The notes below the pieces were generated by a model, which did no database searches, was not told the DNA's origin, and saw only the letters and a program-made list of their open reading frames with translations. A DNA stretch of 64,000 nt from Venturia oleaginea (taxonomy: Eukaryota > Ascomycota > Dothideomycetes > Venturiales > Venturiaceae). The position numbers were made by a program, and so were the translations under genes. Below, in pieces: positions 21,238-33,388 of the stretch; within the stretch, counting starts at the first letter, position 1; each line of letters begins with the position of its first letter. Location of the stretch: contig JABMLP010000003.1 of the NCBI GenBank assembly GCA_013176395.1, forward strand, positions 124,001 through 188,000, given 5' to 3'.

Positions 21238-22660
21238 CGATCTTGGCTGGTTGGGACGAAGGGTGTGCTGGAGATGCTAAGGGTGATGTTGGACAAGGAC
21301 TAATTTGCGCCGGCACTTCTTGCACAGTGCCTATGCTTTGTTTCTAGCCAAGTGCATGTATCTTATCACTCGATTTGTCGACGACAGCTCCAGCTTCTCT
21401 AAGTTCGTTATTGCTATCGTTAGAGGTTCCGAAGCCGTGGACCGTGGATGAGCTGTCAAAGCTATCGCCGTTGTGTTCTTCTAGGCTGCCAGGCCGTTTA
21501 CACCTCTCTCTCTTAATCCCTCTCTCTTCCTCGTCCGCTAAGGTACCCAACGACCTCCGCTACTCCTCGAGCTGAACGATCCTAATTTGCCGAGCGAACT
21601 CGACTTGCGCTTGAATATGGGGTGATTTGCACCTTGTGGATCGACTGGACTGGAGACTGGAGGCAACTTCTTTTCTTTACTTTGCATTGGCAGTGCATAA
21701 TTGCAATAGCGTCTAATACAGTAAAACTGGACTGAGATGGCACAGAGACTGCAACAGGGTCATTGCTCGCGGTGGGTGACACCCCAATGCTGTCGAAAGA
21801 ATCGGGAAGAGGGGCATCGAGCACATCGTAGCCATCCTTCGGTGGGCGGATCGGAAATATTGATGATTTTTCCGGACTCGGAAAAGGATCACAGATGGTT
21901 TCAGCGAGTGGGAGATCATACCACTGCGTCCGGAGTCCGACCTTGTTTCCTGGCTCCCAGTAGGTTCGATATGTTAGAGCTCGCTTCTGTCAAACGAGCC
22001 CTGCGGGTAATTGGAGTCGCTACGGATGTGTGGGCTGAGATTTTGCGGACTGACAATACCGATGTTTGAGATGTCTGAATATGAAACAAATGGTTCGACA
22101 AGGCCACAATCTATCTTATTGCCGGTATGTAATGATGGTAACGCGCTCTCCTTTCAAGGTTACATTTGTTCAGCGGATTATCTTGGGAGAGTCAATGCCA
22201 ATCCGAATTCGCCTCGGGACTACATTCGACAAGTCGAAGTTTCGAAAAAATGCCGCTAGCGATCCCATCTGTCCACAATGGTTGCAAATCATAATTTTGA
22301 GTGAGACAGGCAAAATATATGAGTGGGGATTGCGGAGAGAACTCGAAAGCGGGAGAATCAGAGTTGATGTTAAATATTTGCTGGTCAGACTTTTCTCTGT
22401 CCATTCAACCCGGAGATTTCTTCTGATTTGAACTCGGATTGTGACATAGAAGTGATTCCTGGGCCCTCAGGTCCTTCGGCTAAGACGGAGCTATCTAGAC
22501 CCATCGAGCATTCTCTGAGGATTGTCAGTCACCTCTTAAAGATAACAAGTGAATGAGATGTAATACATCCTTCTTTTCGTTCGTGTCACTGTCGGATTGC
22601 AGGACGCCATGTGTGCACTTCAAAATTAGTTGGTCCATATTTCAGATAAGCTCCATCTAT
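21238..22660. other. Non-coding or decayed sequence downstream of the Zn-cluster relic
   Basis: Minus-strand frames at 21344-21550 and 21582-21824 have protein-like composition (for example FDSSSTVHGFGTSNDSNNEL and KRKSSSLGKLGSFSSRSS in another frame). They are broken by stops and frame changes. They may be the decayed C-terminal part of the relic at 22663-23735. No intact gene. Confidence 0.4.
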
Positions 22661-22662
22661 CA

Positions 22663-23735
22663 TTAGGCCGTTGTTTCTTTTCTCTGACCACAAGCTAGTC
22701 TTCCAAACCTATTAGGGAGCAAGGGTAACATTCTGACCTTGCGCTTTTTCTTCCTGCAGATGACACAAGCACCTCGCGCCCTCCGAAGTTGGTATTCAGC
22801 TCTTTCTTGCTCGGTCATGGTCCGCTTTGGCCCAGTCTTGCGTAAAGTTCCATTTTTGGTAGTCCGTACTATTGTCATATCGTCCCATTCTTTTGTAGAC
22901 ATCTTTCGATAAGGGACTTTGGTAACTGCGTCCGATTCGGGAAATTTGACTTCACAAGCGTGGCTGCAGGGATACTAGACTCTACACTGGCTTTGGGAGA
23001 TTCGTGATCTCCCGGAGTGGACTCATTTGATGTCTGAGACCTCGGTGAGAGATACACCTGGGTCACATCTTTTTCAGCCTCGCATTCTTGAATAAGGAAC
23101 TTGACTAAAGTCTCTCTTATGCGAGAACGGAGCGTCTCGCCATTTAGAAATTCGACTCTCAAGGCCTCAAAGAGTTCATCGGAGTCCTTTGGTGGTTTCC
23201 ATTGGAATGATTCGAGCGCATCGTCAGCCTGTGTGGACTTGCGCCACACTCGAAAGCGCCTTCGTCCATGGGATAGCGTGGTTTCCATGCTGTAATCGAG
23301 CGACTGAGATTGAGTTACGGCATTCTTCTGACCAAGAATAGAAATTAGGATACCGGGCTATGCTCACCGGAGGGATTGAAGGTGCTGTCGAAAGCGAATA
23401 ACAGACGAGCGCGGAGAGAGTAGCCAGAAGGATATAAATCAAAATCGGAGTTGGGAACGAGAATGTGCTTCGAGGGAAGGAGAATACCTTTGAGCTTATG
23501 TTCTGAAGATGGAAGCCGCTCGTTCCAATTCGAGGTTGAACGACGCCAACCCATTTTAGGTTTAGCGCTGAAGGTACATCTTCAATGCACAGGTATTCGG
23601 CGTCAATTTCCAAGCCGGCCTTCAACACGTGTCCTTCAAAGTGTATTGCCAGAAATATAACGACATCGATTCTAGATTGGGGGACCTGAAGTTGAGATGT
23701 AAATGTGACCTTCAGAGATGGACAAAGCGACATTG
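22663..23735 (-). pseudogene. Decayed fungal protein with a Zn-cluster-like basic motif
   Basis: Several minus-strand frames form one protein-like chain: AEYLCIEDVPSALNLKW, then KHILVPNSDFDLYPSGYSLR, then RRRFRVWRKSTQADDALESF, then EALRVEFLNGETLRSRIRET. It ends with KTGPKRTMTEQERAEYQLRR and GACVICRKKKRK. The last part resembles a C-x2-C basic cluster such as begins Zn2Cys6-type motifs, but the next expected Cys is Val and a stop follows soon after. Successive pieces lie in different frames. Not all changes can be explained by consensus introns: a GTGAGC...CAG intron near 23360 leaves the phase one base off. I do not know the function; the C-x2-C-RKKKRK end hints at DNA or RNA binding. Confidence 0.45.
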
Positions 23736-24081
23736 ATCAGCGGCCCAGCTGTGGCTCCACTAGAAATACAACCACCCATTGAAAGATACAGGGAGTACCT
23801 GTTCGAAATCTTGTGCGGTGGCATGCCAGGCCTTCCAATTTTGCCACTTCGTCTGGCAATCGAAAATAATCGGTCGTCTTTAATTCAGTACCGGTATCAA
23901 TATTTTCGGCGAACTCTTAAAGCTCAATCGCCAGGAACCAAGCGATATCGATCTCGGATTGGGAGCTTCCGGTCTGACTGCCAAATTCGAAGACGTCGGA
24001 CTGTATGGAGGGATATGAATTGTGGTTTTGCTGTGGTGGGTATATCAAAAGGTGGATATTTTCCACTGTCTTAGCTTGCCA

Positions 24082-25377
24082 TCAAGCGTTCCTTCGTCTC
24101 TTTCCCGTTCTCTTCTTCTCTTCTTTGACTGCCATGAAGAGATTGTCATTCTCGTCGGATTCCTGTTTCACTCTTTTTGAAATGACTTTTGTTCCAAGCG
24201 AAGTGTCAACTGGGGCACCATCTTCTTCTTTCACAACCGCCTCCGCCTTTACAATTTCGATTTTGGTGCCCAGTCTCTTCGAAAAGGTCTTGAGATCTGC
24301 TGTAAACAGCACAGAATGTGCCCAGCCGGCCTCCTTGCCCCAAAGAGCTCGGAAGTGGTTGGCTATGGAATCGTATGTAGCTTTCGTTAAGCTTGAATGT
24401 TTTCCCTTGCCGAACTTGTAGTCTCTCTGAGCGATTTGCCACACTTCGACGTAGTTAGCAGACTACGCATTCAGTAAAATGGTAGAAAGAGCTTCACCAT
24501 GCGTGTCAATAGGGACAGATTCACCCCAGCCTAGTCCGAAGAGACAGACGCAATCTGCTACTTTTGGACCGACTCCTTGAAGCTGGAGAAGTTGCTCATG
24601 TGCATGCCTATACCCTCCACGTCCGCCTTCGACCATTTCTCCCGCTAAAGATGGTGTATTTCCTAGCAATGGACTCTCGGGATTTCTCAATGCTTCCAGC
24701 CAGGAAATGCCTCTATCTTCGACTGTCTGCGCTGTCCGATGTAAATATTTTGCCCGATAGCCAAAACCCAGGTCCCGTAAATGCTGCTCAACCTTCGATC
24801 CTACAAGCGCCTTTGGTTGTGGAAAGTCATGGTACGGCTGCGAATTGATATCCCCAATGTGTGGCCCATAGTGGAGACACAGCTTCTCTACCATCTGGGA
24901 TATCCGAGAGATGTTGTTGTTGGACGAGCATATGAATCCAATCAATGCCTCCCATGTGTCTTGGTTCAAGATGCGCACACCGGTGAACTTAGGTGCCTTC
25001 TTTTCAAAATTCGGATCTCCTGACGCCCATTGCTCATACAGTTGTCCGAGATTGGGCTCGAGATTGAAGTAGTGCTTGATCAAGTCAAGAGTATCATCTT
25101 CTTCGACGGCAAGCGGAGGAGGTGAAGGAAGCGGACTGGGGGCTGGAAATATGGCTCGATAATGCAGGGCTTCTGCGTCCTGCTTGAGAGACAGTATGCG
25201 ACCGTGGAGAGCAAGAGACCACTCGTCTTCGCCAGATCTTCTCCATCTACAATTGCTGTCAGGGATACTGTTCGAGTACTGTAGTATGCGATCCTACCTA
25301 AAACTTTGGCCACATCGAAGCGTTGTGTTTATGCACAAATCAGTCAGACTGACAGGCAGCTTCTTCCAGTCAGCCAT
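24082..25377 (-). CDS. ogg1: 8-oxoguanine DNA glycosylase/lyase OGG1
   Basis: Three exons: 25298-25377, 24498-25246 and 24082-24443, giving 396 aa. Introns are GTAGGA...TTGTAG and GTGAAG...CTGCTAAC...GAAG. OGG1 removes 8-oxoguanine opposite cytosine and nicks the abasic site in base-excision repair. The N-terminal CGQSFRWR spans the first splice join. The helix-hairpin-helix GPD motif (LQLQGVGPKVADC) carries the Schiff-base Lys255, and VPIDTHVWQIAQRDY carries the catalytic Asp274 across the second join. The 19-residue spacing equals that of human Lys249/Asp268. The C-terminal tail is charged and ends in a basic cluster (KKRTGKRRR), a likely nuclear signal. It is divergent from the U2AF65 gene, with about 310 bp between start codons. 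Confidence 0.96.
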
Positions 25378-25689
25378 TTTCAATTTGTTCATTGGTGAAG
25401 TGTTGAGCTGAAGAATAAATAGTGTTCGTCTCAGACTAGTATTCGCCTCATTGCGGCTCAACTTTCTTCATCTCGCCGGGCCGGAAGACGGGAAAGTGAA
25501 AGCTTTAGCTTCATTCCAGAACACAAAACACTGTCTCTCCCGATCTCTTGCTACAACACTATCCCACCAGCCAGGCCTCGATTATCCGGCCATCGATTGC
25601 ATCATCCTGACCAGCACAAAGAAGGATAACAAACCCAACAACTTCGCGCGAATCACTTTCATCGTCGCACCGCGTCGACAGCCGCAAAG

Positions 25690-27710
25690 ATGAACGGCGA
25701 CGGGCACAGAGGTAAATTGGCATGGAATTCGAGCGAAGAGACGCGCACCATCTGCTCTCATCGCTGCCATAATTGTATAGCATGCTAATGAATTCTCGCT
25801 CAGGTAGCGATAGGCACCACTCTTCACGCGATTACCATGTATGCTAAGTATTACCCATAGATTCAGCAAGCAGGTTCAAAAGGGAGGACAAGATCAAGAG
25901 TGAGTCTGTTAACCCAGGGTCACAGGGCGGCAGTCGAGGCGATAGAGAGCGAGACCGAGGCGATGATCGCCGACGAGACGACCGACGCCGCGAGGATAGA
26001 CGTGGAGACGACCGCGGCTCAAGGAGACACGAGGACGATTCCTATTCTTCCAGCCGCAACCACCGAGAACGTGAGCGCGAGGACAGATATGGTGGCAGAG
26101 ATAGACGCGAGGATAGAGGTGGTTGGGCGGAGAGACCTCGCGAGGACCGCCGTAGATCCAGGTCACCAAGAGGAGGTCGACGTGATAGAGATGGTGGTGA
26201 TGATAGACGACGAGACCGCGGTGATATCTTTGGCGATCGCCGAGGTGGTGGTGGCGGTGGCAGAGATCGCAATGATCGTGGAGGAGGAGACAATAGGAAG
26301 AAGAGCGCATCGCCACCTCCCAAGAAGCGCGAACCTACACCAGACCTTACCAACGTGGTCTCTGTCCTCGATCGAGTCCGCAGCTTAACACAGTGGGACA
26401 TCAAGCCTCCGGGATACGAGAATGTCACTTCTGAACAAGCAAAGATGTCTGGCATGTTCCCGCTTCCAGGCGCACCTCGCCAGCAACAGATGGATCCTCA
26501 ACGTCTGCAGGCATTCATCAACCAGCCAGGCAATCAAGCTGCGGCCTCTGCTCTTAAGCCATCTCAAGGTCGCCAGTCGAAGCGACTCTTCGTTTACAAT
26601 GTTCCAGCTGCTGCAACCAACGACAGTATAGTGGAATTTTTCAACCTGCAGTTGAATGGTCTTAATGTCATCGCTGGTAACGATCCTTGCTTGTCCGCAG
26701 CTATTTCCACAGACCGCAGCTATGCCCTTCTCGAGTTCAAGAATCCTAACGATGCAACCGTGGCTCTTGCGTTGAACGGCATCACCATGGAACCTACAGA
26801 TGGTGGTGCGGACACGGACATGGCTGATGCGTCAGGCCTCTCCATTCGCCTTCCTAAAGACTACATCTCGCCTACGCCTGTAGCTGACTCAGACGCAATG
26901 GAAGGCGTTATCTCGCCCATCGTCAAGGATTCTCCCAACAAGCTCTGCATTTCTCACATTCCAATCCACATGACCGAGGAGCAGATCAAGGAAATCCTCG
27001 AGGCAATGGGTCCGCTTAGTGCACTTGTACTGGTCACAGATGTTGGTAGTGAACAATCACGCGTATGTTTTCCGCAGCTTGTGATATGCAGTAGCTAATA
27101 CTTCTAGGGCTTCGCATTCTGCGAATACCAGGATCCATCTAAGACTGAGATTGCTCTTGAGGGTCTTAACGGCTTGGAACTTGGCGACGACCATCTCAAA
27201 GTTGAGCGTGCTAGTGTTGGCCACCAACAGGCACAGGACCTGCAGATGAACGTTGGCGCCATGTCTATCCTTGCTGGCCAAAACACTGGGGACTTGGAGA
27301 AGGGACGCGTACTCGAGCTCATGAATATGGTGACAATCGAGGAGCTCATGGACGGTGAAGAGTATGATGGTATGTCACCCCATTCGGCCATAAGTCATGA
27401 ACATGTTGCTAATCTGTATCCTAGATATCAAACTTGAGGTCCAGGACGAGTGCGACAAATACGGCAAGGTCATTGAAATCAAAATCCCACGACCAGCCGG
27501 TGCACGCTCATCTCCTGGTGTTGGCAAGATCTACGTGAAGTTCGAGCAGCCAGAGTCAGCTGCAAAGGCTCTTGCGGCAATGTCTGGCAGGAAGTTCTCC
27601 GACAGGACTGTTGTTGTGACATATTTCGGCGAGGTCAGTACAGTACTAACTGCCAGAGAACAGCAAGCTGACCAATCGACTAGGAATACTTCGATACTAA
27701 TGCGTGGTAA
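25690..27710 (+). CDS. u2af65: U2AF large subunit (U2AF65) splicing factor
   Basis: Five exons: 25690-25711, 25861-27062, 27108-27369, 27425-27633 and 27684-27710, giving 573 aa. U2AF65 binds the polypyrimidine tract at 3' splice sites and recruits U2 snRNP through SF1 and SF3b. The first exon is 22 bases; the acceptor after CATGTATGCTAAGTATTACC keeps frame with the Arg/Ser/Asp/Gly-rich N-terminus. Next come the U2AF35-binding-type segment and the linker (LTQWDIKPPGYENVTSEQAK). RRM1 starts KRLFVYNVPAAATND, RRM2 starts KLCISHIPIHMTEEQIKEIL, and the C-terminal UHM ends RTVVVTYFGEEYFDTNAW. The last exon encodes only EYFDTNAW. Introns 3 and 4 keep consensus branch points. Confidence 0.95.
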
Positions 27711-28887
27711 AAGTCTAGTTGGATGACCTCGAAGCACCAATCTCCGGTTCTGCGCATGGAATTTCTGACAGGACAGAGCAGGCGGATGATTGGGAGAGCG
27801 CGTTACACTATTGACATGCAGCATCTCCTATTGTTATTGGCTTTCTTTCCCCCTTGTACCGTCATGTCATGAAGAACTGGGCTGAGGATATCGCAGGAGC
27901 CCCATCAGGACACCTTGAATCCTCTCGCCCACGACTCTCATGGGACACAATTCGAAAACAAAAAGCGTCGGCGCACGATCACTTCGATATTAACTCTTTG
28001 CACTCACAATCAGGTAGCTTTAGCCATTCACTTTCAATCGTTGCAGCATTGGCAGTTTGGAAGAGGTAAATCAATGCCCTGGTTGATATGTATGAGTGCT
28101 TATGGTGACAGTTCTCTTCCATGCGATCCGTGAAGATATAGTTTTTGAGGTAATAGTATGCGAAAACAAGGCGTGCATTGAGATGTTAGGACATCGAGGA
28201 CTGTGCAAGAAAGCAGCATTCCGGCTCAGTGTGCAGACTGGCGCGCCGTGAAGTTTTCAGGATAGAAAGTTGTCCATTCTATACATGCAGTCATTTCTCT
28301 GGAAGATTTTCAAGAGTTTCTGTTCATCGATGTTCGGATTGGGCGGCTGGCGATATTGCCTGTATGAGACAAAGCCTTGGCTAATGATGCGGGATATTCA
28401 GGCACAGGGGAAGGACAGGGGCCTCCGTTACGATGGTAGTGACGCAAGTTGGGCAGCAACTCGTCGTTTCTGTAGTAGCACAACGCTCTAGGTAGCAATT
28501 ACAAGAACTTGAATCAATAACAAATGTCAGCTGAAGTTGAGTGTCCACGAATGCGTGGCTGAATGGGTGCTGGCGCTGGCTCAGCTCTCAGCCTCTCTTA
28601 CGGCCAACCCTAGTATTGCCCCTCTGAGCCTTGAATCTCCTACGAGAACAATACCTGAGACGCGTGAACTGCCTGCTACTGCTCACAAACATCCTTAATA
28701 CAGTCTTGCGCTGCCTAATACTTCACAGTCGACATCCCCTGACCTTTTCGAACACTCCTCACCTTGTCCAAATACAACAATAAGCAAAAGCAACCAACAG
28801 CCCACTGCTCGATCTTTACACCGCACATCTTACACCGAGCCTAGCTGAACCAACAACTCACCTACGCAAGACGAATAGGACAGTACC
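27711..28887. other. Intergenic region between U2AF65 and Sec9
   Basis: Holds the 3' UTR of the splicing-factor gene and the promoter and 5' UTR of sec9. The last 200 bases are C/A-rich with few G, typical of a fungal leader. No gene or RNA was recognised. Confidence 0.5.
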
Positions 28888-30443
28888 ATGAAGAAATTTG
28901 GCCTCAAACGCAACAAGGACAAAGGCGACTCGTCTCGCTCCGAGTCCCCTGCAAATTCGAACCCATATGCCCAAGCGCCTGCCACCGACCCATACACGAG
29001 TAACAACAACACGCCGCCTCCTGCTTACAATGGTCCTCCTTCTGGAAGCTATCGGCAAGATAAGAGTGCGGGAAATGCTAGTGGGTATGGCGCACCGAGT
29101 CCTGTGAACGAGGGGAGGTATGCGGCGCCTGCTGCTGGAGGTGCGGGTTACGGGGGCTATGGACAGGGCGGAAGTCGATACGGAGGTTCCGAGGGGGGCA
29201 ATGCGGCTCCAACTGGGAGTAGATATGGAGGTGGAGGGTATGTCACTTTCGAGGGTTTCAAAAGATACGTGGCTAATTGGCAATAGATATGGAGGATTCG
29301 GCGGAGCTCCTGATGCTGGATCGGCCCCTATTTCGAGATATGAAGGGGGTGCTCCTGCTGCTGCTCCAAATTCACGATATGGTGGTGGGGCTTCTGACGC
29401 TACGCCTGCTTCCTCGAGATATGGCGGCGGAGCTCCTGATGCTGGACAAAGCCGATATGGAGGTGGAGCACCTGGACCAGCTGGAGGACCAGGCGGGTAT
29501 GGTGCACCTGTAGGAGGACGTTATGGAGGTGCTGTTGCCGCAAATGGCGCAGAACAAGACCGCGTTGGAGCGAGCGAATGGGAGACTGGACGTGGCAATG
29601 TAGGTGGATCGAGAGAGCAACGCTTCTATCACAACACTGACACTGCACAGGGAGAAGGTCAAGGCTATGGTGCATATGAAGACCGAGTCCTCACAGCTGA
29701 AGAGCAAGAGGAGGAAGATATCCAGGCCACGAAGAACGAAATCAAATTCATTAAGCAGAGCGATGTCTCTTCGACGCGGAATGCACTTCGAATCGCTGCC
29801 CAAGCAGAAGAGACTGGTCGAGCTACACTGGAACGACTAGGAGCTCAGGGCGAACGCATTCACAACACAGAAAGAAACTTGGATCTTGCATCGAACCAGA
29901 ACAGATTGGCAGCCGAGAAGGCCCGTGAAATTAAGACCTTGAACAGATCTATGTTCGCTGTCGTAAGTGCATGCCTCATACTGGCAGAGACACAAGCTAA
30001 CAAACACTCAGCACGTAGCCAACCCCTTCACTTCCGCCAAACGCACTCGTGACCGCGAGGAAGAAGTCCTCCGGATTGCCCGCGAAGACCGCGAACGCCG
30101 CGACCAAACCCGAGCCGCAGCCTGGGACTCGCAAGCCCGCCAGTCAGAAGTTCAACGCGACCTCAATCGTCAAGGCGCGCCGAAGCAAATTGGCAAGCAG
30201 AGTCTTGCTGATCGAGCTAAGTTTCAATTTGAGGCTGATAGTGAAGATGAAGAGATGGAGGGCGAGATTGATCAGAACCTTGACCTTCTACATGGAGCCA
30301 CTACGAGACTCAAGAATTTGGGTCTTGCAATGGGCCAAGAGGTTGATTCTCAGAATAGGCATATTGAGAGAATTGGAGGCAAGGTTGACAAGGTTGACGA
30401 TGAAATTGCACTTAACAGGAACAGGCTGGATCGCATCAAGTAA
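28888..30443 (+). CDS. sec9: Sec9/SNAP-25-type t-SNARE
   Basis: Three exons: 28888-29237, 29287-29962 and 30012-30443, giving 485 aa. Sec9 supplies the Qb and Qc helices of the plasma-membrane SNARE complex with Sso1/2 and Snc1/2 for exocytosis. The N-terminal half is a low-complexity run of about ten RYGGG(A)P-type repeats rich in Gly, Ala, Pro and Tyr. The Qb helix (TRNALRIAAQAEETGRATLE, then RIHNTERNLD) follows a KNEIKFIKQ segment, and the Qc helix (DQNLDLLHGATTRLKNLGLA through ALNRNRLDRIK) ends the protein. There is no transmembrane segment and no Cys cluster, as in yeast Sec9. The first intron lies within the repeat region, which makes that boundary harder to see. Confidence 0.94.
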
Positions 30444-31090
30444 AGCGCAGGCAGGACGAGGATTTGGTTTGGGGGAAATTGCACGGTGGGAACGTAAGAC
30501 TTTGTTGTGTAGCTACATGTCCTCCCGATGACATTGTTGGGGACTCGATGTCCATATCTCAAATACAGGTGGTTTGTCTGCTCGCTCTTCACCTACGCTA
30601 AAATATTGAAAGAAGCCTTCTCTAGCATGTTTTCTTTCGGTTTATGCCCTCTTACATGTTTACCTATGGTCGCACGACCGGCGAAGAGCTGAGTTTGTTC
30701 GTGATCCCTCGTCGTCTTGCCGGTCTCAACTTGCTTTGGACACCAATGTCCTTGGAATAATTAAGTCGAATTCAGAAGATCGCGATCAATACTCAAGTCC
30801 GCGGGTAAATGCTGACTGATTCGATGATGGCTATGAAACCATGAGACATTGTTGGCTGGGTGTTTCCGTGAGTCTTTTTCTTGTTGTACTGCATGCACCA
30901 ACTCTGCTGGCCAAGAGTGGTTGGTATTACTACCAACACCCAGGATGATAAGTCAACTCATTATCGGAGATATTGATGACAGGATATTGTTGATCTTCGC
31001 CTATCGATCTTCCGACAATTCTGCAACATTGCCAACATTCAGAAACAAGCTGCAAGCCGTTCTCACGTGGCTACGCAGTTCTTCCATCGT
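30444..31090. other. Intergenic region
   Basis: Contains the sec9 3' UTR. No clear coding signal was recognised; earlier P450 exons may be decayed here beyond recognition. Confidence 0.45.
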
Positions 31091-31149
31091 GTAAGTGGGG
31101 TTTACCAAGTACATGAGCGTTGCCTGTTTGTCTTCTGAAGACTATAAAT

Positions 31150-32007
31150 GTGAGTGCTCACCCCGTCTTGCGTTGCTGGGCAGCGCGAACAGATCTTTGA
31201 TGAGTGTAGCGAGATTCAACTGGCCGGTGTTGAGGGGACTGGGTTTGTGCTGCTATGTATCGTTCATATTATTATGGGACGTCCTGAGGTGGTATCTCGA
31301 TTGCGAGATGAGTTGCGCGAGGGTGGGTTTAGTAGCAAGACGACGCCTGCTGAAGTCTTGACCAAGTTCCCCTATTTGGCATTGTCACCTCTACTGATTA
31401 GCGACGAAGTGCTAATTGGTTTTACTAAAGCAAGCGGTTATCGAAGCTATCAGGATGGTCAAAGTATTGAGCTTCAATAGCATCAGCACTAATTCCTCAC
31501 GAAAGGTTAAACCTAGCACACAACCAATTCAGGTTCCCAGAGTCAGTGCGCTGCCAGTCACATATGGTTCCTACGAGATCCCGCCTGGCGCCAGTCTCCT
31601 CAAATCAGACCTGAAGTTCCGTTCACTAATGCATCCTCAGACCGCAATCTCGACCTCAAATACCTGTCTTCCCCGCTTCCCTATCTTTCCAACCAGAACG
31701 ATGCTTACAGCCCGATTCCGCCAAACTGAACAAATATCTTACTCCCTTTGTACATGGGAGATTTTATTGTGTCGGGTAGCAGTAAGTACTTGAAGCATTT
31801 CTCCAAACGGAATCTTTGGACTGACTCAGAATCATACCCGCGCGTATGACGATTCGATATGCGATCGCGCGATTGTTCTCTGAGTTTGACTTTAGCACGT
31901 CTATGAGTGCTGAGAAACTTGAGGAAGATCAGGCTTTCTTCTTCTTCCCTCCCCGTTCCTCGAGGAGGTTGATTGTGAAGGTGGGCTGTCTTGTGGATGA
32001 GAGTTAG
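31150..32007 (+). pseudogene. Cytochrome P450 C-terminal relic
   Basis: Fragments in successive frames follow P450 order. An I-helix-like piece (GTGFVLLCIVHIIMGRPEVV, LRDELREGGF) lies near 31230. A K-helix ExxR (VIEAIRM) lies near 31430. PRVSALPVTYGSYEIPPG follows near 31540. In another frame come FQPER and LNKYLTPFVHG near 31690-31760, ending in a degenerate heme loop where F-x2-G-x-R-x-C-x-G is expected; here Cys is kept but Arg is displaced. A stop follows directly. The C-terminal end (ARLFSEFDFSTSM, FFPPRSSRRLIVKV) runs to TAG at 32005-32007. Only the C-terminal half is recognisable and it needs several frame changes, so it is dead. Confidence 0.8.
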
Positions 32008-32746
32008 GTTTTGAGATCACAGTGGCTTCATTGATTCAGTAGGATGCCCTTCCGAGTGTATCCCAGTCGAAGGTACCGTTATTTTTAGTCCTCTCACCCC
32101 ATATCGATATTGATAAATTTCTGGCAATCAAGCTTCAGGAAGAGGATCGCTAGAAATATATCGATACCGATATCGAGTTATGCGTGTTGGTTGCAGTTTA
32201 GCTGTACCATGAGGGGTACTGAACTGATGAAGCCACTGTGTGGTTGAGTTTCCGAATTCGTATTGACCTTAGGGAATACAGATTGATGTCACAAGGCCGA
32301 GTTGTTGACGGTTGAGACGTGTCTTTTCTTCGAAATTTCTTGACCATTATTACGTCCAAAGCGATTGGTGATTCTTATCTATACTGTCAGTATCAATATA
32401 CAGAATACTGTTGCCGCTTCACAAGCCCGTACCCGTAGTAGCAGTGATGGTCATCATTAACGTGCTGTCCATACTCTGTACGATAATTGAAGTGGCAAGT
32501 GGCTCGACTCTCTTGAACAATCAAAATTAGCCCTTCTCAAGCAATAACTAATCGTCGGTGCTCTAGGAAGACACCAAGCGATGCTCAGTGATCTTGTAGC
32601 TTGACACTACAATGCGTTTTCAGCCTTCAATCACCGACTCTTTCAAATTTCCCCTCCCCTTTAGGTCTCACCAGAAGGTAGACGACAAATACGTCATCTC
32701 CGCCCATATGCAAAGGGCTTATTATATCGTTAGGTTCGGTCTTGCC
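32008..32746. other. Intergenic region
   Basis: A/T-rich, with a near-palindromic ATATCGATAT cluster around 32100-32190. No gene was recognised. Confidence 0.45.
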
Positions 32747-33388
32747 TTAATAGACGTCCAAGAATGCTTTGGACTGGAGCTCGTGACAGTCGCAGTATTC
32801 GCGATGATGTAGCATTGGACCTTGCACCCCCAAGAAGTTGACGACAGCGCTGGGTCGAAGAGCAGTCATGTTGAGCGCAGCTGCACTTTCGTCCACATCA
32901 TCAAATGTCACCTGGCAAGTGGGGACAAAGTCGCCTTCAGCAGGTTGGTACATGATGGCACTTGCCCAGCGAGCCCATGTCCATGTAGGGCTTTCAGAAT
33001 AGATTTCCAGATCCACGGAAGCATACCGCTTTGCCCACAGAAGATCACACGCCAGCGAGTCACTCCATAGACCATTCACGTACGCACCTCTTCTCTAACT
33101 CATTTGCCGTGCCAGGCTGGCGATAGCTGGCAAACGATCGCTCGCTTGTGTCAATGCGAGTAGGGTATAGCCTTGGACGAGCTTCTGCCACTGATCTTGG
33201 ATAGTGAATACATGGTCGCCAGATAGGGCAGCCTCATGCTGCTCTTTAGGAAGATGCCAAGCTGCTGCCAGAACCACATCCTGACGGCATTCAAGAACGA
33301 GGAAACCGGGGCCAAAGTGAAGTATCTTGGGAAAAAGGAGGATTCCCTGGTGAGTCCAGCCTCGTGTGAGCAAGGGGAAAGGGGCCAT
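32747..33388 (-). pseudogene. HET-type (heterokaryon incompatibility) protein relic, C-terminal part
   Basis: The minus frame 33095-33388 reads PLLTRGWTHQGILLFPKILH then FGPGFLVLECRQ. This is close to the HET family's TRGWxxQERLLSPRxLHF...xWEC, with the usual Glu-Arg of QER changed. It ends with DRLPAIASLARQMS. In the same frame, after TAG at 33095-33097, comes RRGAYVNGLWSDSLACDLLW, then SPTWTWARWASA, matching the family's YxAGLWxxxLxxxLLW and PSWSWAS segments. So one in-frame stop splits otherwise continuous homology. I could not find the N-terminal HET domain core upstream; frames at 33389-33780 are shifted. Intact members trigger allorecognition cell death in ascomycetes. Confidence 0.7.

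Noticed and set aside
25909..26455. Arg/Ser- and His-rich minus-strand frames
   Set aside because: They are antisense shadows of the repetitive Arg/Asp/Gly-rich N-terminus of U2AF65.
30444..33388. Secondary-metabolite gene cluster
   Set aside because: The only tailoring-type gene is a dead P450 fragment; there is no backbone synthase, transporter or cluster regulator nearby.
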